A stretch of 64,000 bases of DNA, taken from assembly GCF_963576615.1 (NCBI RefSeq), contig NC_088708.1, positions 1,240,001 to 1,304,000 of the forward strand, written 5' to 3'. A program made the position numbers and the translations under genes. Below the pieces are notes generated by a model that was not told the DNA's origin, ran no database searches, and was given only the letters and a program-made list of their open reading frames with translations. Position 1 is the stretch's first letter. Each line of letters starts with the position of its first letter. Source of the stretch: Watersipora subatra. Lineage: Eukaryota; Bryozoa; Gymnolaemata; Cheilostomatida; Watersiporidae. Shown piece after piece: positions 48,180-59,198 of the stretch.

Positions 48180-49120
48180 TCTAGTAGCTCTTCCATATAT
48201 GATAGTTCTTCAATATATGGTGGTTCTTCCATATATGGTGGTTCTTCAATATTTGGTGGTTCTTCCATATATGGTGATTCTTCCATATATGGTGGTTCTT
48301 CCATATATGGTGGTTCTTCCTTATATGATGATTCTTCCATATATGGTGGTTCTTTCATATATGGTGGTTCTTCCATATATGGTGGTTCTTCCATATATGG
48401 TGGTTCTTCCATATATGGTGGTTCTTCCATATATGGTGGTTCTTCAATATTTGGTGGTTCTTCCATATATGGTGATTCTTCCATATATGGTGGTTCTTCC
48501 ATATATGGTGGTTCTTCCTTATATGATGATTCTTCCATATATGGTGGTTCTTTCATATATGGTGGTTCTTCCATATATGGTGGTTCTTCCATATATGGTG
48601 GTTCTTCCATATATGGTGATTCTTCCATACATGGTGGTTCTTCGATATATGGTGGTTCTTCGATATATGGTGGTTCTTCGATATATGGTGGTTCTTCGAT
48701 ATATGGTGGTTCTTCCATATATGGTAGTTCTTCGATATATGGTGGTTCTTCGATATATGGTGGTTCTTTGATATATGGTGGTTCTTCCATATATGGTGGT
48801 TCTTCCATATATGGTGGTTCTTCCTTATATGATGATTCTTCCATATATGGTGGTTCTTTCATATATGGTGGTTCTTCCATATATGGTGGTTCTTCCATAT
48901 ATGGTGGTTCTTCCATATATGGTGGTTCTTCCATATATGGTGATTCTTCCATACATGGTGGTTCTTCCATATATGGTGGTTCTTCGATATATGGTGGTTC
49001 TTCCATATATGGTGGTTCTTCGATATATGGTGGTTCTTCGATATATGGTGGTTCTTCCATATATGGTGGTTCTTCCATATATGGTGGTTCTTCCATATAT
49101 GGTAGTCCTTCCAAACATGT
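48180..49120. repeat. 18-bp minisatellite, about 52 copies, with higher-order blocks
   Basis: Unit ggtggttcttccatatat; most units create CCATATATGG across the junction. Variants (cgatatatgg, caatatttgg, ccttatatga) recur in the same order, showing duplication of multi-unit blocks (for example 48262-48370 resembles 48470-48560 and 48780-48870). The GGSSIY/MEEPPY frames on the two strands are repeat artefacts inside PROSER3-like intron 9. Confidence 0.97.
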
Positions 49121-49349
49121 TAGTTCTTCAAATTTGTGAAATTCTCAATTTTTTCTAATGCCAAATCATCATATAAAATGTTAAGTTGTTTGCTTGACTC
49201 CAAGTGAGATCTATGTATGCATGTACATACATCCATGTATTATTGTATGACTGAGAGATAGGAGAGAAGAACTTCTACTAACCTCAGATACATCACCATT
49301 ATGTTCTCAGTTAGCCAAATGGTGCATACTGTTTTGGCTAATATCTCAC

Positions 49350-49618
49350 CTCGAAAGCTGCCTTTCTGGTTGGCTACAATCATGGCAGCATAGGTGTCTG
49401 TCTAGTTCATGACAGCATTGCTGCCTGTCAAGGCCCCGACAGCACTGCTGATATCCTGACTGATGTCTGGCATGTACTACACAACAAGACTTGCCAACCA
49501 TGGCAGAACATCCAGCAGCAGAGAACTGAATAGGAGAGGTGGATGCTGCAATCCTGTCTCGAAGTGTTCTGGTTGACACCTCTGTTGCAAGGCCAGTGCA
49601 TGCTGATATTGGGTCCAC
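49350..49618 (-). CDS. PROSER3: PROSER3-like exon 9, Cys/His-rich end
   Basis: Encodes VDPISACTGLATEVSTRTLR, then a stretch with many Cys/His (CCRGLDRQQCCHELDRHLCC, HDC). Donor GTGAGA; phase 0 in, phase 2 out. The acceptor (gtatgtag) is weak in pyrimidines and is the first member of a 22-bp tandem array of similar sites (49619-49735). The Cys pairs are spaced 'CC-x7-CC-x7-CC', unusual for this protein; this could be a local expansion rather than a metal site. Confidence 0.8.
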
Positions 49619-49735
49619 CTACATACAACATAAGTGTAGCCTACATACAACATAAGTGTAGCCTACATGCAACATAAGTGTAGCCTACATACAACATAAG
49701 TGTAGCCTACATACAACATAAATGTAGCCTACATG
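49619..49735 (-). repeat. 22-bp minisatellite multiplying an acceptor-like site, about 5 copies
   Basis: On the minus strand each unit reads tacacttatgttgtatgtag then gc, ending in TAG-G like the acceptor of exon 9. 22 nt is not a multiple of three, so use of other copies would shift the frame. Confidence 0.88.
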
Positions 49736-50319
49736 CAAGATAAATGTAGTTATATAATAACGTTTGGAAGGAGTGTAAGGGCTTTTAGATAGCAGTGGCC
49801 TTGCTAGTGTAATTTTACAGCGAACTGAGTGGCCAGAGTATTGAAGATGATAGATTGCAGACTCATAAACTAATTGCCCTTTTCACCACATATATTCAAA
49901 TATATTGTTTTTAAATGTGTGAGTATGTCATAAAATGTTTTAGTTTATCATCTAATATAATTACACTTCTATATTTTTCACTCTTTAATATGAATATAAC
50001 TATAGTACATGTAGTTGTGAGAGTTTTAATATTAACGGAAGCATAAAAGAAGAGAGTTAAATATCAGTATTTCCAGTGTATTAGCCTATCAGTCTTATTG
50101 CTTATCCTGTGATCCTAAAACTCATTTATCTATTCCGTAAGCCTTTGGTTACTAAGGCTCTAGTCAACACACCCTCCTACGTTACTATGTTACTGCTGGT
50201 ATTACAGATACTATTCACTCACTGACAGCTGTGTCCTAGTGATACCAGTACAATGACCTCTATGAGAAGCTCGTACAAATGCACAGATTACTAATACCAT
50301 CACAAGACGGTCAGAAAGA

Positions 50320-51235
50320 TGAAGAAAATTATGACATATGCTGGGGCCTATAGTGCAGAGCTGGTGGAAAGGAGAAGACAATTATGACATATGCTGGGGC
50401 CCATAGCTCAGAGCTGGTGGAAAGGAGAAGGCAATTATGACATATGCTGGGCCTATAGCGCAGACCTGGTGGAAAGGAGAAGACAATTATGACATATGCT
50501 GGGGCCTATAGCTCAGAGCTGGTGGAAAGGAGAAGACAATTATGACATATGCTGGGGCCTTTAGCGCAAAGCTGGTGGAAAGGAGAAGACAATTCAATTA
50601 TGACTTATGCTGGGGCCTATAGCTCAGAGCTGGTGGAAAGGAGAAGACAATTATGACATATGCTGAGGCCTATAGCGCAGAGCTGGTGGAAAGGAGAAGA
50701 CAATTATGACATATGCTGGGGCCTATAGCTCAGCGCTGGTGGAAAGGAGAAGACAATTATGACTTATGCTGGGGCCTATAGCTCAGCGCTGGTGGAAAGG
50801 AGAAGACAATTATGACATATGCTGAGGCCTATAGCGCAGAGCTGGTGGAAAGGAGAAGACAATTATGACATATATTATGACATATGCTGGGGCCTATAGC
50901 GCAGAGCTGGTGGAAAAGAGAAGACAATTATGACATATGCTGGGGCCTATAGCGCAGAGCTGGTGGAGAGGAGAAGACAATTATGACATATGCTGGGCCT
51001 ATAGCTCAGCCCTGGTGGAAAGGAGAAGACAATTATGACATATGCTGGGGCCTATAGCTCAGAGTTGGTGGAATGAAGAAGACAATTATGACATATGCTG
51101 GGGCCTTTAGCTCAGCGCTGGTGGAAAGGAGAAGACAATTATGACATATGCTGGGGCCTATAGCCCAGCGCTGGTGGAATGAAGAAGACAATTATGACAT
51201 ATGCTGGGGCCTATAGCTCAGCGCTGGCGGAAAGT
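50320..51235. repeat. 53-bp minisatellite, about 17 copies
   Basis: Unit atgacatatgctggggccta then tagctcagagctggtggaaa and ggagaagacaatt; variants alternate ctcag/cgcag. It ends about 170 bp from exon 8. Confidence 0.97.
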
Positions 51236-51404
51236 GGCTTGTTAGTGGCATCAAGCACACGGCCATACCCAATCAGATTTTGAAAATGCAGCAAATGGTA
51301 AAAAACACCAAACTCTCTTAAATAATGTGGAAGGGAATACAAAACGCTTCGAGTGCAGCCAATAAATCTTTTACTCTGCAGGAAACTGAGAAAGAAATAC
51401 ATAC

Positions 51405-51617
51405 TGTGGGAGTTGTCTGTGTTCCGCTCTGCACTATCTCTTTATCTGTTTGTACAACTCTTTCTACAACCGTCGTTCGCACCGCCTTCAACTTCTCCCC
51501 AGCCACACTGAAAGACTCCTGGGCTAATTGATCGGCCATGTGCAGAGAAGATGAACTTGGCTCAGTCAATCCAGCCTTGCTTGAGAAGGTGTGCTTGAGC
51601 TGTGCTTTGCCATGTTG
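51405..51617 (-). CDS. PROSER3: PROSER3-like exon 8
   Basis: Encodes QHGKAQLKHTFSSKAGLTEP, SSSSLHMADQLAQESFSVAG, EKLKAVRTTVVERVVQTDKE and IVQSGTQTTPT. Acceptor tttattgtag, donor GTATGT; 71 codons, phase 0 at both ends. Contains a helical EKLKAVRTTVVERVVQTDKE segment. Confidence 0.87.
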
Positions 51618-51950
51618 CTACAATAAACATTTCATCATACGAATATATCCATGTTTATGGCACCAAGACCAAAAATATCCGTTGGTGGCCAAGAGCATAT
51701 TTAGACAAACTGATGCTGCGTTGAGAGGTACACAAGAGAAAACAACTTCAAATACAATGGTAATAGCTATACATGACATTTTCAATAATGGAGTGTTGAC
51801 TACTTGACCACCAGATGGTGCTGCTCAAACAACCAATGAGAGAGCAACAACAGGCATGAGTTATAGAAAAAAACATATTTGTATTATCTAGTATATCACT
51901 AAATGGGTCCTGTAACTAGCATTTAAAACTATTAGTGAAATGAACCGTAC

Positions 51951-52153
51951 TCGGGGCCCATCTAGATGTCCCCTAGTCTGAGGTAATGCAGCCTGAAGCT
52001 CAGCATTTTTCACTCTCTCCTGCGCTTTTTCTAATCTTCGCTTCAGCCTCCACTGATACAGAATATCGTTGTTAGGATCGAGGGTGTCTGCTGCCGTGTG
52101 ATGCACGGCAAACTGGCGGTAGGCTGTCCTGTTTCTGCTAGTTTTATTAATGC
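51951..52153 (-). CDS. PROSER3: PROSER3-like exon 7: conserved DILYQWR block
   Basis: Contains DPNNDILYQWRLKRRLEKAQ followed by ERVKNAELQAALPQ. Human PROSER3, as I remember it, has a closely similar DDILYQWR-x-RRKLEQAQ block; this is the strongest family link. Acceptor ctttgcag, donor GTACGG; phase 1 in, phase 0 out, both agreeing with neighbours. The block is probably a charged helix following disordered sequence. Confidence 0.9.
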
Positions 52154-52242
52154 CTGCAAAGTACAGATAAATATGAATGATGAAACAGCCATATTATAGC
52201 CAGGGGCCCAAGATTATGGTGAAAGAGGAAAGCAAAGAAGCC

Positions 52243-52365
52243 AGATGTGACAGCACAGATGTGACAGCACAGATGTGACAGCACAGATGTGACAGCACAG
52301 ATGTGACAGCACAGATGTGACAGCACAGATGTGACAGCACAGATGTGACAGCACAGATGTGACAG
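52243..52365. repeat. 14-bp minisatellite, about 9 perfect copies
   Basis: Unit gtgacagcacagat, essentially identical in all copies, in PROSER3-like intron 6. Confidence 0.96.
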
Positions 52366-52568
52366 ACACAGCTTATAAACAGTGACGGTAATGTAGTCGC
52401 CATTGGCTAAATTGACTAAATAGCCAATGGCAAAACTAGTGAATCGGCTAATTTGAGTAACATAGCTACTAACTTAAGCTTGTCTAAATCCTTACTATAA
52501 TAAGAGCTGTGAAGCCAGCATGTAAACATTACGCGTAATGATCTCTCACTCGATCAATCATGATCTTC

Positions 52569-52893
52569 AGCATGCTAGTAGTAACCAATATATAGTATTT
52601 TCACAAACACTTCAAGCATGCTAGTAGTAACCAATATATAGTATTTTCACAAGCACTTCAAGCATGCTAGTAGTAACCAATATATAGTATTTTCACAAGC
52701 ACTTCAAGCATGCTAGTAGTAACCAATATATAGTATTTTCACAAGCACTTCAAGCATGCTAGTAGTAACCAATATATAGTATTTTCACAAACACTTCAAG
52801 CATGCTAGTAGTAACCAATATATAGTATTTTCAAAAGCACTTCAAGCATGCTAGTAGTAACCAATATATAGTATTTTCACAAGCACTTCAAGC
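52569..52893. repeat. 46-bp minisatellite, 7 copies
   Basis: Unit catgctagtagtaaccaata then tatagtattttcacaagcac and ttcaag, with about one difference per copy. Confidence 0.97.
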
Positions 52894-52946
52894 GCGCAAA
52901 CGGTGTAATGACTATGCGCACAATTAACTCTTCGTGTCCCAAGTAA

Positions 52947-53020
52947 GCCGTGTGGCTTAGTGGATAGCATGTATGCCTGCAGACCCGGAGGTTCTGAGTT
53001 CAATCTAGTGTTAAGTAGAT
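52947..53020 (+). other. tRNA-like sequence (probable SINE head or tRNA pseudogene)
   Basis: tggcttagtggatagcatg fits an A box and gagttcaatct a B box with tRNA-like spacing; the anticodon-loop position reads ctgcaga (GCA, Cys-type). The acceptor stem does not pair and the T arm is mismatched, so a functional tRNA is unlikely. Confidence 0.45.
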
Positions 53021-53562
53021 TTTTCGTTTCTATAACTTTATTGCTAGAAATATACAAACCAAGAAACTGACAAACACTGAGAGTTATATATAGGTTAGTC
53101 TTTGACAGGTGACTGACAGGTGACCGTGAGACTAGATCAATCCGCTTGCACATCAACTTCTGGAAATCACCAATTGTAAACTTATCACTAATAAAATGTG
53201 AAAGTGCTAATAAAAGAACAGCAAACTTAAAAACACGTTATGCTTTCACAAATAAGAACTCAGATAGGACAGTTTTGAGACATTTTAGCACAAAGAATGA
53301 GTGATTTTAATACCATTAGATAGCGCTTCAAATGAGTACTGTCAATATTTTATAATTCTTTTTTTCCATTTTTGCTAGGTTAAAATGCTGCTAAAATATT
53401 ACAGAATCCCCAATGGGTAATGTTACTGGGTACTGACAGCTAACCTATATCCTGTTACCTGTAGATAACCTCAGTACTCCACAATACAACCTACTCGTAT
53501 GTAAGACCTGTCCTCCCTTTCAAAGTCAGACAAGAGAAGAGAGTAGCTACAGATTTACTTAC
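53021..53562. other. PROSER3-like intron 6, 5' part
   Basis: Unique; may be the body of the SINE-like copy. No exon seen. Confidence 0.45.
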
Positions 53563-53705
53563 CAGTTGTCAAGCCTCGGTGTGCGGATGGCTTGATGGTG
53601 TCCTCCTCTGGTGTGCTGTGATAGACAACTGCAGAGGTTCCAGAAGAACTCTCACTATTTATAGTGGACATGGCTGGCAGAGATGTGAGGACTTCCGTAA
53701 GGTCA
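53563..53705 (-). CDS. PROSER3: PROSER3-like exon 6
   Basis: Encodes DLTEVLTSLPAMSTINSESS then SGTSAVVYHSTPEEDTIKPS and AHRGLTT. Acceptor acttcctag, consensus donor GTAAGT; phase 2 in, phase 1 out. Confidence 0.88.
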
Positions 53706-54055
53706 CTAGGAAGTAGAAAGGACAGATGAGGGCGTTACATGGGTATAGAATCTAAATGTTAATCGTCTACCACAAGTAAATCTACCTGTCGCACTTATCC
53801 TTAACAATGTCTCTATTTGATTCGAAAAAAGACAATAATCCACCAAATAATAGTAAAATGAAAAGGAGACCACATAAAATTCAGTTTCCATCCTCCTACT
53901 GCCAACTGAAATTTATACAGCTGAAGGCTGTACAACTGAAAACTACAACTGAGGACTGCACAACTAAAGGTTGTACAACTGAGACCTGTACAATTCAGAG
54001 CTGTATAAATCAATACTGTACAATTGTATCAGTTAGCTGTATAAGCACACCTCAC

Positions 54056-54138
54056 CTGTTGCTGAGCAGTTCATCGGCCCGCTCAGTCAAAGCCTTTGTT
54101 TTGGGTGTAGTTGGCTCAAAGGTTATTCTTTTGCCCAT
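54056..54138 (-). CDS. PROSER3: PROSER3-like exon 5
   Basis: Encodes MGKRITFEPTTPKTKALTER then ADELLSN plus two bases. Acceptor gcatacag, donor GTGAGG. The ALTERADELLSNS segment across the next junction lies where human PROSER3 has a similar short helix. Confidence 0.86.
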
Positions 54139-54258
54139 CTGTATGCAACATTTAGCAAAAATAGAATATACCACTAAATACAACCAGAATGCTAAACCTA
54201 TATGGCGCTAAGAGAAATATTGGGTCAATGCATAGCTATGAGTGCTAGAAATGATCAC

Positions 54259-54505
54259 CTGCGGTTTACTGCCGCTACTCCTTGGTGTGCCATCACTGGA
54301 GAGCTCAAAGTCATGATCGCTACTAGTATTTCCTGTTGTTCGTGCACTGCTCTGTGTTGAGACAACACTGTTAGAGCTCGCTTTCTTTATTGCTTTCTCC
54401 GTATTCCTGCACAAGTTATTGGATCCCCACCAAAACTCGTGTAAAGATGGTGCTTTGCGATCTTGCCGTCGAAGAGGTGGATCATTTCGAAACCGTCTGA
54501 GGTAC
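54259..54505 (-). CDS. PROSER3: PROSER3-like exon 4: conserved YLRRFR...FWW block
   Basis: With the last two bases of exon 3 it reads KYLRRFRNDPPLRRQDRKAP then SLHEFWWGSNNL, matching the K-Y-x-x-R-F-R ... F-W-W block of PROSER3. It is followed by a Ser/Thr-rich linker ending in SGSKPQ. Acceptor ggcgttcacag, donor GTGATC. The 247 nt agree in phase with both neighbours. Confidence 0.9.
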
Positions 54506-54894
54506 CTGTGAACGCCACAATACACCCTGACGCTTGATGCTAATCAGAATAAGAGGATTGTAACATAAAGCCTTTTCAGCATGTGATTGGTATAACAGTT
54601 ATTATTGAGAGGAACTGCAGCAAGGATTCTATCAGGTATCAATTCAATCAGGTCTCATATTCAATAGTCCTGCTGCTCTAAAGGAGAAGAAAACACAATG
54701 AACACAAGACAAGATTAGGTATGTAGCTTTATACTATGAATTACCAGTATAACTGATCCACAAGTACATATATGCAATACGAGGTCTATGGTTTCAGATA
54801 TTTTTGTAAGAAAAGGCAACTCCAGCCTTTAGCCATAGCGCAACATCCTTTAAACTAATGCATGTGAGATAACTTACATATCATAGTAAAACTT

Positions 54895-55110
54895 GAAAGT
54901 ATAAGCAACGCACACCCAACTGCAGCGGGTGAGTTTAGACTACCTACAATTACAAGTATAAACAACACCCATCCCTCTGCAGCGGGTGAGTTTAGACTAC
55001 CTATGACTATAAGTATAAACAATACCCACCCCTCCGCAGCAGGGGAGTTTAGGCTACCTACGATTACAAGTATAAACAACACCCATCCCTCTGCAGCGGA
55101 TAAGTGTACC
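54895..55110. repeat. 57-bp minisatellite, about 4 copies
   Basis: Unit tctgcagcgggtgagtttag then actacctacgattacaagta and taaacaacacccatccc. The plus-strand gcgggtgag looks like a splice donor but lies on the wrong strand for the host gene. Confidence 0.93.
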
Positions 55111-55466
55111 GATATGTGGGGAGCCATGATTAAAGGCTGGTAATCATGCAAGCAAATCGACTGTCCTACCTTTAATTTTGATAACATTCTTCACGTGAGA
55201 ATGAAGAGCATTAATAATGTCTAAAATGAATGTCATCCACCTCTCTAAGACAAATTATATGAGTGTCAGTTCAATCTTGGCACCAGTTCATTACCATGGA
55301 GATCTGATATACGAAATGCGTAGATAATTGTTCTTGTTTAGTTATTTTCTGGTTTAGATTGAAAAACCAGTTCATTAAACATAATACACCAGTGCAAAAC
55401 AGCAATACAAATACATATACCACATCCAAGCAATGAACAGGCAATGATAAAAAATCCCTGATTACT

Positions 55467-57145
55467 CCATAAAATGAATCATTATAATCACTATGAGTAA
55501 AATAGAATGACTCATTATAGTCACTATGAGTAAAATAGAATGACTCATTATAATCACTATGAGTAAAATAGAATGACTCATTATAATCACTATGAGTAAA
55601 ATACAATGACTCATTATAATCACTATGAGTAAAATAAAATGACTCATTATAATCACTATGAGTAAAATAGAATGACTCATTATAATCACTATGAGTAAAA
55701 TACAATGACTCATTATAATCACTATGAGTAAAATAGAATGACTCATTATAATCACTATGAGTAAAATACAATGACTCATTATAATCACTATGAGTAAAAT
55801 AAAATGACTCATTATAATCACTATGAGTAAAATAAAATGACTCATTACAATCATTATGAGTAAAATAAAATGACTCATTATAATCACTATGAGTAAAATA
55901 GAATGACTCATTATAATCACTATGAGTAAAATAAAATGACTCATTATAATCACTATGAGTAAAATACAATGACTCATTATAATCACTATGAGTAAAATAG
56001 AATGACTCAATATAATCACTATGAGTAAAATAAAATGACTCATTATAATCACAATGAGTAAAATACAATGACTCATTATAATCACTATGAGTAAAATAAA
56101 ATGACTCATTATAATCACTATGAGTAAAATACAATGACTCATTATAATCACTATGAGTAAAATAGAATGACTCATTATAATCACTATGAGTAAAATAAAA
56201 TGACTCATTATGATCACTATGAGTAAAATAGAATGACTCATTATAATCACTATGAGTAAAATAAAATGACTCATTATAATCACTATGAGTAAAATAGAAT
56301 GACTCATTAGAATCACTATGAGTAAAATAAAATGACTCATTATAATCACTATGAGTAAAATACAATGACTCATTATAATCACTATGAGTAAAATAGAATG
56401 ACTCATTATAATCACTATGAGTAAAATAAAATGACTCATTATGATCACTATGAGTAAAATAGAATGACTCATTATAATCACTATGAGTAAAATAAAATGA
56501 CTCATTATAATCACTATGAGTAAAATAGAATGACTCATTATAATCACTATGAGTAAAATAGAATGACTCATTATAATCACTATGAGTAAAATAGAATGAC
56601 TCATTATAATCACTATGAGTAAAATAAAATGACTCATTATAATCACTATGAGTAAAATACAATGACTCATTATAATCACTATGAGTAAAATAGAATGACT
56701 CAATATAATCACTATGAGTAAAATAGAATGACTCATTATAATCACTATGAGTAAAATAGAATGACTCATTATAATCACTATGAGTAAAATACAATGACTC
56801 ATTATAATCACTATGAGTAAAATAAAATGACTCATTATAATCACTATGAGTAAAATACAATGACTCATTATAATCACTATGAGTAAAATAAAATGACTCA
56901 TTACAATCATTATGAGTAAAATAGAATGACTCATTATAATCACTATGAGTAAAATAGAATGACTCATTATAATCACTATGAGTAAAATACAATGACTCAT
57001 TATAATCACTATGAGTAAAATAAAATGACTCATTATAATCACTATGAGTAAAATACAATGACTCATTATAATCACTATGAGTAAAATGAAATGACTCATT
57101 ATAATCACTATGAGTAAAAGAAAACGACTCATTATAATCTTTATT
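55467..57145. repeat. 33-bp minisatellite, about 51 copies, fold-back unit with TGACTCA
   Basis: Unit aatgactcattataatcact then atgagtaaaatag. ACTCAT and ATGAGT inside each unit are inverted repeats, so each unit can form a small stem. The position after 'aaaata' varies (g, c or a). Frames of up to 595 codons on the minus strand are pure 11-residue repeats within PROSER3-like intron 3. Confidence 0.98.
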
Positions 57146-57489
57146 ACTAACAATGATTTTTTAATTGACACTAAAACTTCCATTAATCACCGATTTTAAA
57201 CTCACATAATTTTCATTACCTAAATCTTGCCAAATTTAATTTTGAATCAAAATTGAAAGTCAGTCAATCAAAGTAACCATTTATATAGGTTGTCTTGAAG
57301 CAAAGACATAAAGGGAAGGAATGCTGAAATGATCGACTAGTAGCAACTGTTCAAGTGTTGACATTAACTTCACTGTCTGTAAGCTGATGTTTATTTCAGG
57401 TGGTCCCTGATTCTGATACTATATGTTAGTGATACTAGTGGTTATGGCTGTTCACCTACCTACATTACTTTAATAACCACATTACTTAC

Positions 57490-57561
57490 TTAGATAAGAC
57501 GCTTTCATCTGTACTGGGTGAGGTGGTCTCTGCAGGACTAGGCCCTTTAGTCACAGTTGAG
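57490..57561 (-). CDS. PROSER3: PROSER3-like exon 3
   Basis: Encodes STVTKGPSPAETTSPSTDES then VLS plus two bases of Lys. Acceptor tttatttacag, consensus donor GTAAGT. It leads directly into the conserved KYLRRFR block of exon 4, as human PROSER3 has Val-x-x-Lys before its KYINRFR. Confidence 0.88.
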
Positions 57562-57648
57562 CTGTAAATAAAAATATATAACACCCAAATAGCAAATAGG
57601 TGAAAAAAAACATGAATAATAGTAAAAAAGAAAACAAAAGTGTATTAC

Positions 57649-57851
57649 TAGATTGAAGATGGTTGCTCAGAAGATGGCCATGACTCATCAAATTTGATGG
57701 TAGACGGTGGACTTGGTGTAGGATGAGTGGGCATGTTTTTTCCACTGTCGTATTTAAACTCGGATTGTCGAATGTAAGCCTCTGTCTCTGGCGTTATTGG
57801 CTGCTTGGTGCCAGACTCCCGTTCAGGCAAACGATGTGGACTCATCGCGAG
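57649..57851 (-). CDS. PROSER3: PROSER3-like exon 2: FDESWPSS motif
   Basis: Encodes LAMSPHRLPERESGTKQPIT, PETEAYIRQSEFKYDSGKNM and a Pro-rich stretch ending FDESWPSSEQPSSI. The F-[DE]-E-S-W-P-S-S motif occurs near the N-terminus of PROSER3. Acceptor taattgcag, donor GTAATA; phase 0 in, phase 2 out. Confidence 0.88.
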
Positions 57852-57861
57852 CTGCAATTAA

Positions 57862-59198
57862 TATTTATTGTTGTAATTGTCAAGTTTTATTTTATTTTGA
57901 AGCCAAACCCTTGGATAAAATGAGCGGGTACGCAGGGTAAGGCTGATACTGTAAAAAACACATATAGAGCGTGTGTTGCCTGCTGATGCTGACAACTGGA
58001 TATACATAAGCAGCCTGTGCTGATAGTTATGGGAAAAAAGGCCCTTGTTTTATCAATGGCTTGACTTCACTAGTAGCCTACCAAAATCCCTAATCAATCA
58101 TAGAAACTACCTAGGCCAGAAACAGATACTTTTTGTGTGGTAATACTAGAGCTGTGTATAAATCGCTTTTTTATTCAAAATCCAATCAAATCAGTTAAAA
58201 TATGATTTGACTAAAATCAAATCAGCTGGTCGCGTCAAATAATATATAATAAATCAAATCACGGATGAGCATGATTCAAAGCCCAAATCACTCAATGATT
58301 TGAAAATATTTGAGAAACTATTTGGTAAACAAACCTCCAAGAAGCACAGCACATGTTCAACTAGATAGGGTACCATAAATTTCTTCCTTTTTCTAAAGTT
58401 GAATGAGCAATGCTCTTATATATTGTACTGCATATAATCAATAGTAATAAGTCGATGACCAATCAAGTATTTCTTCTATCCATGGATGTGTTGAGTATAT
58501 TTCATGTATTTTGATGCAAGCAAGGCATAATTCAAACTGTCATTTTATAACTCACCTGTTGCCATTAAACTTCAAAAACATATAATATGAAAAATTGGAA
58601 CTCTATAGCGAGCTTTGTCTTGAACGCATTATTAATCCACTTTTACTAATGACTTGTTCCAATGGAGCAAATCGTGCCAGGATAGACAATTCCCTGAGAG
58701 CAAGTTTAAATAGCTTTTGTTTTATTTTATTAGCATGAGAAATTTTATAAAATGAAGTAATTTGATTAAAAACTACAACAAATAATTTCTCAACATTGAA
58801 GGACATATATGTACCAAGTTTTTGTCTATCGTTGCAGCGTATCTATGTAACCGTAAGATTTTGGGCCATACTAGGCCTACCTTAAATGAGCAGCCGGCAT
58901 TTTATAGTTTTACTATTAAATTGTTTCAAGCAAACAACAGTCAAGTTTAGTACTGTCTTGGCTAGGTGTATTTTTGTTGTGACTTATAGGCCTACTGCCA
59001 TGTTGTTCGTCTTTTTTAATGTCATATTTGTAACTATAAGCAGATTGTTACACAGACAGTGGCTAAACAGAGTTTGTCACCATGACAGATCAAGTGACTT
59101 ATGCTGATCCAACAAACCAACACTGTCTTATCAGTCGTCTGAGTGCAAATATCAGATTCTAAATTTGTGTTAACCAACGTTTTGGCAATAAATCAAAC
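57862..59198. other. PROSER3-like intron 1
   Basis: Unique. 58150-58310 has repeated 'aatcaaatca' motifs, possibly part of a decayed DNA element. Confidence 0.45.

Noticed and set aside
48112..49158. Gly/Ser/Tyr (GGSSIY) and MEEPPY repeat frames resembling structural proteins
   Set aside because: Both strands and several frames are open because the unit is 18 bp; intronic and without unique flanking coding sequence.
52947..53020. Functional tRNA-Cys gene
   Set aside because: Promoter boxes are recognisable, but the acceptor stem does not pair and the T arm is mismatched.
55271..57183. 595- and 573-codon minus-strand frames (FTHSDYNES and ILLIVIIMSH repeats)
   Set aside because: Products of the 33-bp minisatellite in two frames; no non-repeat protein domain and located in an intron of the PROSER3-like gene.
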